Shown here piece after piece: positions 12,711-22,441 of a stretch of DNA of 42,426 nucleotides; position 1 is the stretch's first letter; each line of letters opens with the position of its first letter. This DNA is from Gnetum montanum (Eukaryota > Streptophyta > Gnetopsida > Gnetales > Gnetaceae). The notes under the pieces were generated by a model. That model made no database searches. It saw nothing but the letters and a program-made list of their open reading frames with translations, and was not told the DNA's origin. A program made the position numbers and the translations under genes. The stretch is from the NCBI GenBank assembly GCA_015680685.1, contig MNCI01035156.1:309293-351718 (forward strand). The letters run 5' to 3'.

Positions 12711-13272
12711 TTTTTTGAAAGTCTTTATTTCATATAGCAAAAATCCATACTAGTTTTAAATAAAATTTTTAATCTCATTTATATGTCTATGTTGTTTCTA
12801 GCATGCACTTTGAACATTCACACTTCACCAACATTTATTAACCATGTTGTGGATTTCAAATAAGAAGAAGAAATGAATTCTACAAAAAAAAAAAAACTTC
12901 AAAGTAATTGAAGGTCATGTCTACATATGGAAGTACAACAAATTGAAGTAAAAACATGAAGATAAAAGGAAAAAGTCAAAGATCAAGAGAAGACAAGTTA
13001 GAACTTTTTGTAACATATGACCAAAAGCCATGTAATTTTTATTTTATTTCTAGATCATATAGGAAAATCTATGTATTATTTTATTTATTAAAATATTGAT
13101 GGATAAATGTAATAATAGAATGACCCTAATCTTACATGTCTCTTTGATTTCTATCCCATTTTTTATGAAACTAGACTTATCCCTTTGTTAGTTATAATGG
13201 CCCCATCAAATTTCTATAAATACATAGGCATATTATGTTGTATTTTTATTAACAAGAAAGAACATTAATTTG
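12711..13272. other. AT-rich spacer
   Basis: No gene or clear repeat is visible between the possible SINE and the compact LTR element that starts at 13278. Confidence 0.5.
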
Positions 13273-13277
13273 GTTAC
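13273..13277. repeat. Target-site duplication GTTAC, left copy
   Basis: GTTAC directly precedes the first LTR and recurs at 16788-16792 directly after the third LTR. A matching 5-bp duplication is the expected footprint of LTR-element integration. Confidence 0.9.
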
Positions 13278-14312
13278 TGTTGGTACCAACACGCCCATGA
13301 TTGGCATGGGGCCTTTGTTTATTTAAAAAAGAAAGAAAGAAGAATTAAAAAAAATTAAAAAAAAAAAGGATGGATTACCCTAACCCTAAAATTGGCTATA
13401 AAAATCCATCAAGGTGATGGAGCTGGGGAAGGAGAGGAGGAGAAGTTAGGCCAGGCAGCACTAGGCCAGTGAGGCTAGCGCCGTGAAGCCATGGACTAAA
13501 CCTCCTCTTTCTCTTTGTGGTTGGCAGTATGTGCAGCAACAACAGTTGGTGGTTCGCAGGGCGTTGGTGATGTTTGATTGCAACGACACATGATTCTTGC
13601 AGCAACACAACCATGCATCCTGTCAGTGGATCTTCTCTCTATCTTCTTTTATTTCAGAAAATTCCATGTGGTGGAAGGTGGATTTGTACATAATTTTTAT
13701 GTAGTTGGCGGTTCGCAAGGCATTGGTGATGTTTGATTGCAACTACACATGATTCTTGTGACAACACAACCATGCATCCTGTCGGTGGATCTTCTTTCTA
13801 TCTTCTTTTATTTTAGCAAATGGCATGTGGTGGACGGTGGATTTGTGCATGATGCTTATGCAGTTGGCGGTTCGCAGGGCATTGGTTATGTTTGATCACA
13901 ACTACACATGATTCTTGCGGCAACACAACCATGCATCCTGTTGGTGGATCTTCTCTCTATCTTCTTCTATTTCAGCAAATGGCATGTGGTGGACGGTGGA
14001 TTTGTGCATGATGTTTATGCAGTTGGTGGTCCGCAGGGCATTGGTGATGTTTGATCGCAACTACACATGATTCTTGTGGCGACACAACCATGCATCCTGT
14101 CGGTGGTTCCTGTTTCTCTCTCCTTTAGTTTTTTTCATGTTTTATCTCTCTCTATGTTTTCTATCTCTCTATCTCTCTATCACTTGGTCACATGGCTCTT
14201 TCCAGTTGAGACTATTCCCGGGTTTCCGTACCCATACAGGAGGTGCCCTAGGCTATAGTCTCCTCAAACGAGTTTTTCCGGTGTTGGCATGACCAAAATT
14301 TATGCATCAACA
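13278..14312 (+). repeat. Element 1, LTR 1 (1035 bp)
   Basis: It starts with the 14-bp perfect palindrome TGTTGGTACCAACA and ends ATGCATCAACA. A TATA-like GGCTATAAAAATCC lies at about 13392-13405, only about 115 bp into the LTR, preceded by a CCCTAACCCTAAA telobox-like sequence. The R/U5 part then holds about 3.6 copies of a 159-bp direct repeat beginning at 13545, 13704, 13863 and 14022. Confidence 0.9.
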
Positions 14313-14428
14313 CCTTATTGGCGCTAGAAGGAGGGCCTGAATTGACCATTTTTTTTCTCTTTTCCTTTTTAGTTGGGGGCTTGTCCTAACCATTTTTTTT
14401 CTCTTTTCCTTTTTGGTTGGGGGCTAAG
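14313..14428 (+). other. Element 1, internal segment 1: PBS-like site and doubled PPT
   Basis: Five bases after the LTR comes TTGGCGCTAGAAGGAGGGCC, a primer-binding-site-like sequence starting with TGG. I have not assigned the tRNA. Two copies of a pyrimidine tract plus GTTGGGGGCT follow, the second ending GGGGGCTAAG directly at the next LTR, as a polypurine tract should. There is no room for coding sequence. Confidence 0.85.
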
Positions 14429-15469
14429 TGTTGGTACCAACACGCCCATGCTTGGCATGGGGCCTTTGTTTATTTTTTTTTAAAAAAAGGAAGAATAAAA
14501 AATAAAAAATAAAATAAAAATTAGAAAAAAAAAGATGGGTTACCCTAACCCTAAAATTGGCTGTAAAAAGTCATCAAGGTGATGGAGTTGGGGAGGGAGA
14601 GGAGGAGAAGTTAGGCCAGGAAGCCCTAGGCTAGTAAGGCCAGCGTCATGAAGCCATGGACTGAACCTCCTCTTTCTCTCGGTGGTTGACAGTGTGTGCG
14701 GCAACAACGGTTGGTGGTTTGCAGGGCATTGGTGATGTTTCATCATAACGACACATGATTCTTGTGACAACACAACCATGCATCCTATCGGTGGATCTTC
14801 TCTCTATCTTCTTTTATTTCAGCAAATGGCATGTGGTGGACGGTGGATTTGTGCATGATGTTTATGCAGTTGGCGGTTCGCAGGGCATTGGTGATGTTTG
14901 ATCGCAACTACACATGATTCTTGCGGCAACACAACCATGCATCCTGTTGGTGGATCTTTTCTCTATCTTCTTTTATTCTAGCAAATGGCATGTGGTGGAT
15001 AGTGGATTTGTGCATGATGTTTATGCAATTGGCGGTTCGCAGGGCATTGGTGATGTTTGATCGCAACTACACATGATTCGTATGGCAACACAACCATGCA
15101 TCCTGTTGGTGGATCTTATCTCTATCTTCTTTTATTTCAGCAAATGGCGTGTCCTGGACGGTGGATTTGTGCATGATGTTTATGCAGTTGGTGGTCCGTA
15201 GGGCATTAGTGATGTTTGATCGCAACTACACATGATTCTTGTGGCGACACAACCATGCATCCTGTCGATGGTTCCTGTTTCTCTCTCCATTAGTTTTTTT
15301 CATGTTTTATCTCTCTCTATGTTCTCTATCTCTCTATTACTTAGTCACATGGCTCTTTCCAGTTGAGACTATTCCCGGGTTTCTGTACCCATACAGGAGG
15401 TACCCTAGGCTATAGTCTTCTCAAACGAGGTTTTTCGGTGTTGGCATGACCAAAATTTATGCATCAACA
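14429..15469 (+). repeat. Element 1, LTR 2 (1041 bp)
   Basis: It aligns over its full length with LTR 1, including the palindromic start, the telobox plus TATA-like region (here GGCTGTAAAAAG, decayed), about 3.6 copies of the 159-bp repeat and the CATCAACA end. It serves as 3' LTR of the first unit and 5' LTR of the second. Confidence 0.9.
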
Positions 15470-15585
15470 CCTTATTGGTGCTAGAAGGAGGGCCTGAATT
15501 GGTCATTTTTTTTCTCTTTTCCTTTGTAGTTGGGGGCTTATCCTAACCATTTTTTTTCTCTTTTCCTTTTCAGTTGGGGGCTAAG
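15470..15585 (+). other. Element 1, internal segment 2
   Basis: It has exactly the same length (116 bp) and order as internal segment 1: PBS-like TTGGTGCTAGAAGGAGGGCC with one transition, then two pyrimidine-tract plus GTTGGGGGCT modules, the last abutting LTR 3. Confidence 0.85.
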
Positions 15586-16787
15586 TGTTGGTACCAACAT
15601 GCCCATGCTTGGCATGGGGCCTTTGTTTATTTAAGAGAAAAAAGAAGGAATAATAAAAAATAAAAAATAAAATAAAAATTAGAAAAAAAAAGATGGGTTA
15701 CCCTAACCCTAAAATTGGCTATAAAAAGCCATCAAGGTGATGGAGTTGGGGAGGGAGAGGAGGAGAAGTTAGGCCAGGAAGCCCTAGGCCAGTGAGGCCA
15801 GCACCGTGAAGCCATGGATTGAACCTCCTCTTTCTCTCAGTGGTTGGTAGTGTGTGTGGCAACAACGGTTGGTGGTTCGCAAGGCATTGGTGATGTTTGA
15901 TCACAACGACACATGATTCTTGCAGCAACACAACCATGCATCCTATCGGTGGATCTTCTCTCTATCTTCTTTTATTTCAGCAAATGGCATGTGGTGGACG
16001 GTGGATTTGTGCATAATGTTTATGTAGTTGGCAGTTCGCAGGGCATTGGTGATGTTTGATAGCAACTACACATGATTCTTGTGGCAACACAACCATGCAT
16101 CCTGCTAGTGGATCTTCTCTCTATCTTCTTTTATTTTCGCATATGGCATGTGGTGGATGGTGGATTTGTGTATGATGCTTATGTAGTTGGCGGTTCGCAG
16201 GGCATTGGTGATGTTTGATCGCAACTACACATGATTCTTGCGGCAACACAACCATGCATCCTGTTGGTGGATCTTCTCTCTATCTTCTTTTATTTCAGCA
16301 AATGACATGTGTTGGACGGTGGATTTGTGCATGATGTTTATGCAGTTAGTGGTTCGCAGGGCATTGGTGATGTTTGATCGCAACTACACATGATTCTTGA
16401 GGCAACACAACCATGCATCCTGTCGGTGGATCTTCTCTCTATCTTCTTTTATTTCAACATTGTCGTGGACGGTGGATTTGTGCATGATGTTTATGCAATT
16501 GGCAGTCCGCAGGGCATTGGTGATGTTTGATCACAACTACACATGATTCTTGTGGCGACACAACCATGCATCCTGTCGGTGGTTCTTATTTCTCTCTCCA
16601 TTAGTTTTTTCATATTTTATCTCTCTCTATGTTTTCTATCTCTCTATCTCTCTATCACTTGGTCACATGGCTCTTTCTAGTTGAGACTATTCCCAGGTTT
16701 CTGTACCCATACAGGAGGTGCCCTAGGCTATAGTCTCCTCAAACGAGTTTTTCCGGTGTTGGCATGACCAAAATTTATGCATCAATA
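15586..16787 (+). repeat. Element 1, LTR 3 (1202 bp)
   Basis: This is the longest LTR, because it holds one more copy of the 159-bp internal repeat (about 4.6 copies). Its end has decayed from CAACA to CAATA just before the GTTAC duplication. Confidence 0.9.
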
Positions 16788-16792
16788 GTTAC
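16788..16792. repeat. Target-site duplication GTTAC, right copy
   Basis: It matches 13273-13277 exactly and directly follows the last LTR. Confidence 0.9.
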
Positions 16793-17690
16793 AAAATTTA
16801 TCTCCATATTCATCAAATTCATCACTTATTCATCAATTGGTCATTCATCGTGTTCATCAACATCCACCAATTTATCAATGTTTTGTGCATCATCATACGT
16901 CATTGCATTTCAGGAAGTCTAAAAATTACATTGCAGGCCACTATTTTATAATGAATTTCAACATCAAATCAAGTTGCAATTTTACAGATAGGTAGATTTT
17001 TGAAAAAGCCTTGTATCAAGTATGTACTCATTCCATAGCTCTCTCAAATTGCCAAGATATTTATCTTGTAAATCACCAACTTCTATCTTGGACAATGAGC
17101 AATTTTAATCAAGATCCTTTTTTAGGCTAGATTTGAATCATTAAATAAATTCCAATGGATCTAAAATTTTATAGGCTTATAGAATGCAAAACAAGCTTTC
17201 TAAGAAGCCCAACATCAACCTAAAAGGCATCTAGATTGCAAAGATATCATGACAACAAAATCAAAAAAAATTTAGTCTTTTATAGTTGGGCCTACCACAT
17301 CATTTGGTAGATAGGGCATCTAAAAAAATCTATAAAATAAAAGGTTCTTTTGAGTTTTTTTATTTCAAGAAAATAAACATTCTAAAATAGTACAAATAGT
17401 TGTTCTCTTAATCCAAACTTAGATTCATATTTATAAGTGAATTGTCTTCTCTATCTTCTTTTATTGTAGTAGAGTTTATTATCTTTTTATTTGAGAAACT
17501 TTATTTATAATATTTTTATTTAAAGTTTTAGTTTTAGTTTCATAATATTGAGTATTGGTTGTTGGTTAGATAGTTATTTCATATAACATTGTACTTGAAG
17601 GTGTTGAATTCAAAACTCAATATTGACATCCCTTTACAACAACTATCTTACTAATATAGAAACATGTTACTTGATGTTATCTATTACTAA
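16793..17690. other. AT-rich spacer without a gene
   Basis: I see no coding region or repeat family here. It separates the compact LTR element from the long inverted repeat. Confidence 0.5.
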
Positions 17691-18209
17691 ACTAGCTTAG
17701 TTATATATTTACAATATATATCTATAAATTGTCCGAGAGAATCTTATTTGTTTACAAGTAAAAAGTTCTTTGAGTAAAAAATTTCACGACTTCTGGACGA
17801 AGAACAATATTTAAAAACCCACATTTTCATGCCTTCTAGATGACGAACAAGAGTTTTGTACCTTATTTCTCCTAAGCATGGGTTTTTTGAAAAAAAAAAT
17901 TTCATCAATTAGTGTATGCTCTCACCCTTGGCCGAATTTGTTGTTTTTGATATATAATGAAAATTCGGCCGAGAGTGAAAGCATACACTAATTGATGAAA
18001 ATTTATTGTTCAGAAAACCCATCCTTAGGAAAAATAAGGTACAGAACTCTTATTCTTCGTCTAGAAGGCATGAAAATTTGGGTTTTTAAATCTAGTTCTT
18101 CGTCCAAAAGTCGTGAAATTTTTTACTCAAAGAACTTTTTACTTGTAAACAAATAAGATTCTCTCAGCCAATTTATAGATATATATTATAAATATATAAC
18201 TAAGTTAGT
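17691..18209. repeat. Long near-perfect inverted repeat (249-bp arms, 21-nt loop)
   Basis: The arm 17691-17939 and the reverse complement of 17961-18209 align end to end with an estimated 90% identity or better by eye. The outer ends are ACTAGCTTAG and CTAAGTTAGT. The loop is 17940-17960. A transcript would fold into a hairpin of about 250 pairs. It could be a MITE or foldback transposon, or a young inverted duplication that yields small RNAs. I could not find a convincing target-site duplication next to the arms. Confidence 0.9.
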
Positions 18210-18309
18210 GATCCCCAATCATCTGCTGTAGCGATGATTTAAACATAAAAAATAAAAATATTATAAAACCATGGAATGCTTTATTGAATGATTATAAGAA
18301 TGAGATCAT

Positions 18310-20215
18310 TCTTCATTAGATTTAATGTGTTGCTCTTCATCCAATCTACTTTGAAGGTGTGAAGCCTTAAATATCTTGATATATCTTTATTTGAAGATCG
18401 AAGGGAATATCTTCAAACTGTCAATGCTCCTCACTCAAGATAGTTCCACAAATGTAAGACTTGTTGTTTCATTGCTACCAACATCTATACATGCTTTCTC
18501 CAATGGCATTCCCTATGACTTATGTATCATTAAAGCCCATGCTAATCTAAGTGGTAGTTGGTGAGATCCTCCACGTATGATTGGTGGAATGGGTGCTTGT
18601 CGAGGATGTTCATATCATATGGTACTCCAATATAGAAGTCAAACTCAATGATGACATACGATGGCAACTATGGAGGTTGACAGTGTGAACTATATATTAT
18701 TTTCTTACTAACTCCCAATGCACTATTAACCAATCCTGCTTCTAGCCATAAATTAAAAGTGGGCATAACCCTTGCATCCTCACAAATGAACACTACTCGG
18801 TCCAATTCTCCTTTTGAATCATCCAAAAATTTCATATCATTTGTCTTTCTATCTACTATGCACCATGCAACTGGCTTTTGCATTTTGAGCAATATTTTTT
18901 CATTATGCATATGCACTTTATCCTTTATAGCAAACAAATGCACAGAATCCTCAAATCGATCTCGCCCATCTGATGTTGATGGAAGTTGCATTCTCAAGCT
19001 TAAAAAGTCATAATCCTTATCAATCATCTTTCCTTCTCGTATATTCATCAAAACTTCTCTAAATATTTGTTGTTGCAAATCATCACCCCTTTGTCGATAC
19101 ACAACATCCAAGGCTACAAATTTATTAAATGCCAACCACAAATTCTTCACATACATCTGAGATGATATCTATGGTATAACATCTTTAACAGGTGGAAGCT
19201 GTGCAAGATCTCCAATGAGTATCATAGATCTACCACCAAAGTTATCTAGACGATTATCTAGAAATATTTCCTTAAGCCTTCAATTAATGCTACTAAGCAA
19301 TTTTCCACTTATGAAACTTATTTTATCTATAATAATATATTTTAAGTATTTGTATTTATTTTGCAACGATGACAAAGTTGATGCAGCTAATGGTTTGTAA
19401 TCTCCAATTCCAATCTTCAATGCAGAATGTACTGTAGTTGCATTAATATTATACGCTGCAGCACCAGTAGGGGTGAGCACCAATAAGCTATTCTTTCCTA
19501 ATTAGCAAGTTCGACTAAATTCTTTACGAATCGTATCAATGAGATACGATTTTCCTATGCCTATTGTACCTTGAATAATCATCAATAGAGGAGAAATTTT
19601 ATCGATTTCAAATTGTTGCATATATAGATGGCCAGTGATAATCTTGTAGCATTTCTTCTATTGAACTCTTAGAGAAGATATGTCCACTTGATTGTCATTA
19701 TTTCTTGAATGTGTTATTATCCCATGTGATCTATGACCATGAACAAAAGATGTAGCAATCTTTGCAACATCCTCTCCAGGATAGCTGGCTAACCATTTGT
19801 TCTGTCTATCTCGATCTCTTAATCCAAGCATTTTGAGTTCACTTCGTTGAAAATGAGTTGATGTAAATAGATGTTGATTTAGTACTTCAAAATCATATTC
19901 AATACCATCCTATCTTTCTAGAATAATATTTGTATATAGCCTCTCTTCCTCGCAAGCACGTTCAAACTCTTCATCCAATGTCTCCTCTTCCAATTCATAC
20001 ATTTCATCTAAAACAAAAATAAAATTTCATCTACAAACCTCACTTCCTTCCACCTATTGTTGTTGCATTTCTGCTCAACACGTTCTTTGACGTAAACGAT
20101 CTTGTTCCATTCTTTGCAACTCTTAAGGATCTCCCCCTTGGCGAGCTTCTCTTCTTCGATCTCTGAGACGTTGTTGTCTCACTCGGTTTAACTCACGTTC
20201 TCTATCATCTAGCAT
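18310..20215 (-). pseudogene. PIF1-type DNA helicase, probably Helitron-derived, decayed
   Basis: The minus frame starts at an ATG (20213-20215) reading MLDDRERELNRVRQQRLRD, an Arg-rich N terminus, then an acidic stretch (EMYELEEETLDEEFERA). Helicase motifs follow in order: Walker A QGTIGIGKSYLID (canonical GTAGTGKS), LTPTGAAAYNI, IIIDKISF (Walker B, where the usual Glu is Lys), GRSMILIGDLAQLPPV, YRQRGDDLQQQIFRE, and LRLAWALMIHKS near 18540, then LTFVELS.VRSID at about 18420. PIF1 enzymes unwind DNA. In plants such copies are commonly the C-terminal part of Helitron RepHel proteins. No Rep/HUH domain is visible. At least six stops and frameshifts plus the Walker B change make it inactive. Confidence 0.88.
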
Positions 20216-20299
20216 GATCTGTATTTATAGAAATGAGAATGACACAAACTTTCTAAACGTATTTCTATTTTGCAATGGACGTAACCTTTCATAACATGT

Positions 20300-20445
20300 C
20301 AGTGCTAGTCAGCGTTATGGACAAAGTTGGCGTTACCGAAATATGATTGGTAATGGCTTCTCGGGAAAGTCAACGTTAGTCAGCATTATGGACAAAGTTG
20401 GCATTACTGAAATATGATTGGTAATGGCCTCTCGGCCAAAAAATA
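20300..20445. repeat. Tandem duplication, period 71 bp
   Basis: AGTCAGCGTTATGGACAAAG starts at 20307 and recurs, with few changes, at 20378. The unit includes GAAATATGATTGGTAATGGC and ends CTCTCGG. It lies just upstream of the helicase start on its coding strand. Confidence 0.85.
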
Positions 20446-20499
20446 TTTTTTTATTAAGTTATCTTTTTCATTGGTCATGTAATAGAGGCAATTTTGTAT

Positions 20500-21280
20500 C
20501 ATTTGTCTTCACCACTATTATTATCCTATCAATTTAGAATGAACATTGTTTCAACATTTTACTTGCTAGAAATAATTCTTAACATTCCTATAATTACTCC
20601 TATCACATCATAGTTAATTTTATCATCATCTTTATTATGATCGTATCAACATAGTGTTAATTATCAATAGAGAAAAGTCAGATTGGAAATTTCTTTCCTC
20701 TAATTACCTTGTACCCCATGTTACATTCAACTTTATTAGTACTAAATCATATCACATAGCATTTAATTTTCTTATCATGTCTATTTCCATCTAATCAATG
20801 TAGAGTCAATTATTCAACATAGAAAAGTTAGGATTAGAAAATTCATTGCTCCAATTAGTTTATACCCTATGTTAAGTTCAACTTTGTTATCATTACTCTT
20901 ATTCTATGTTACATTATCTATTGGATCACATTCAATTTCATCATTATCATCTTTATTGTTATCTTGATATTGTTATCTTATCAAGATAAGGTCAATTGTT
21001 CAAAATAGAAAAGTCACACATTATCCTTCCCTCCAATTCCCTTTATCCTAATTTACATCCAACTTCATCATCCTTATTATTGTTCTATATTACTTTATCT
21101 ATCACATCATATGCAATTCTGTCATTGTCACCTTTGTTGTTATGTTATGAATGTAGAGCCACTTCGTTATTCAACATAGACAAGTTAAGGATTACAAAAT
21201 CCAATTACTTCAATTGTCTTCTACCCGGACATTACATAATCCCTTTTTCCTCAATCAAATGTATTATCCGTTGAATGTAA
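20500..21280. repeat. Degenerate ~150-186-bp tandem repeats upstream of RLP gene A
   Basis: The phrase TTCAACATAGAAAAGTTAGG or a close variant is at 20671, 20821, 21007 and 21178 (counting from AGAAAAGT), preceded each time by an AATGTAGAGTCAA-like phrase and followed by CTCCAATTA and a TATTCTATGTTAC-like phrase. A single similar unit (CATTCAACATAGAGAAATCA) lies near 38013 upstream of RLP gene B, so the unit seems to have multiplied only at gene A. Confidence 0.65.
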
Positions 21281-21559
21281 TTTTATGAGACACCACTTAA
21301 ACCTTTAAGCACAATTGCGAAACTCGGAATGGTGACAAAAACGGTGGTAAATTTTTCATGCAGTTAACTCTACATGCACGTCGTGACCGTCCATGACTTT
21401 GATGAAGACTTTGACAAAAGCATCTTCAATAATATGTTAAAAAGAATTCAGACTCTGTAGGTACTCTTCCAAGTCCGAAAGACTTTAACATACTTGACTA
21501 GCTCTACCATAGGCCACGCAATTTGTATGGACTACAAAACTTTTCGTAACAATGGTAAA

Positions 21560-21690
21560 GCTTTAATTCATAAGCCGTGATTCACCCATTTCAGCTACCT
21601 CACCGTTCCCGGTGTATATAAAGTTGTTCCGCATACTCAATTTTGGCCACATCAGAGTTGCTCAAGAAAATCGGATATGGTAATGGCATT
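21560..21690 (+). promoter_or_regulatory. Promoter and 5' leader of RLP gene A
   Basis: A TATATAAA box at 21615-21622 lies 76 bp before the first in-frame ATG (21691). The block from about 21420 aligns with 38160-38400 upstream of gene B, including the phrases TTTAATTCATAAGCCGTGATTCACC and TATAAAGTTG. Conservation of the block in both paralogs supports a real promoter. Confidence 0.65.
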
Positions 21691-22441
21691 ATGACAATGG
21701 TGATCTTAGTGCTTCTTCTTAATGCTGCTGCTTTTTGGGTGGGATCAGCTGCTTCTGCTTCATCTTCATCTTTTTCTTTACATGCAGATGTGAATGCCCT
21801 TTTGCAATTCAAAACAGTGACTAAGAAAGATCCTTTTAACTCCTTTTCTTTACATGCAGATGTGACTGCCCTTTTGCAATTCAAAACAGTGACTAAGAAA
21901 GCTCCTTTTAACTCCTTTAATTGGACTTGCCACAACGCCCATTTGGGCTAGAGTCAGGTGCTCATCATTCTCTTCTCGTTCCTCGCATCATCACTCATGG
22001 CTTTTTTTGTCAAGATTAATGTCTCCATTTATATGCAATCTCACATTTCTATTCTATATGGATCTTTCATACAATGGCTTGTCTGGTCCCAACCCTCAAG
22101 AGATTGGTAGACTCAACCAGTTGCAATACCTGAGTCTTCATTTTACAGGCATCCAAGGCCCCATTCCCCAATCCTTGAGAAACTGCTCTTGTCTTGAAAG
22201 ATTAGAGCTACCTCTACAAGAAGGGAAAGGACTTTTCTCCTTGCCCCTGAATTTCACATCTCTTACGGAGGTCAAGTTAGATATAAGCAATTTGAAAGGG
22301 GGTATTCCAAGCAAAGATGCAATGTTATATTTCAAAGGACAGATTATTCTAATAAATGTTTGCTCACCAGGTTGGAGAAGTTGCAAATCTTTTGCCTCAT
22401 TCATTTCAAACTCACATCTCAAGCATCCAAATTCAGTCTGA
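21691..22441 (+). pseudogene. RLP gene A, 5' part: signal peptide, LRR N-terminal cap, first LRRs
   Basis: From ATG 21691 the frame gives a hydrophobic signal peptide (MTMVILVLLLNAAAFWVG), then the LRR N-terminal cap with DVNALLQFKTVTKKDPF. This cap segment is duplicated in frame. The family's NW.C motif follows (FNWTCHNAH), then a stop at 21950. A one-base shift restores VRCSSFSSR and then PFICNLTFLFYMDLSYNGLSG and GRLNQLQYLSLHFTGIQGPIP, clear plant LRRs of the xxLxxLxxLxLxxNxLxGxIP type, fading at GGIPS near 22310. RLPs are plasma-membrane LRR receptors without a kinase, used in defence or development. A frameshift, the internal duplication and loss of the following LRRs mark it as a pseudogene. 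Confidence 0.82.
21776..21919 (+). repeat. In-frame 72-bp tandem duplication in the LRR cap
   Basis: CTTTACATGCAGATGTGA starts at 21776 and recurs at 21848 as CTTTACATGCAGATGTGA, with only a few changes across the 72-bp units (24 codons). It doubles the LHADVNALLQFKTVTKK segment, which is normally single in LRR receptors. Confidence 0.92.

Larger units (their letters stand above)
13278..16787 (+). mobile_element. Compact non-autonomous LTR element with three LTRs (element 1)
   Basis: The order is LTR (13278-14312), internal (14313-14428), LTR (14429-15469), internal (15470-15585), LTR (15586-16787), bounded by GTTAC on both sides. LTRs start TGTTGGTACCAACA and end CATCAACA (the last has decayed to CATCAATA). 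It encodes no protein. Each internal segment holds only a primer-binding-like site and polypurine tracts, so it must depend on another element's enzymes. The PPT form GGGGGCTAAG resembles that of Tat-type elements. The three-LTR arrangement is expected from unequal recombination between LTRs or template switching. TRIM elements normally have much shorter LTRs, so this is an LTR-heavy variant. Confidence 0.92.

Noticed and set aside
13370-13395. Interstitial telomere tract
   Set aside because: Only about two telomere-like units occur, in the same promoter position of each LTR. This is a telobox-like motif, not a telomere relic.
13396-15937. Three similar minus-strand frames (13396-13614, 14540-14779, 15719-15937) that look like a conserved gene family
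   Set aside because: They lie at the same place in three LTR copies. Their similarity comes from LTR homology, not from protein selection.
18376-19013. Plus-strand frames at 18376-18564 and 18759-19013
   Set aside because: They are antisense to the PIF1-type helicase, whose motifs are clear on the minus strand.
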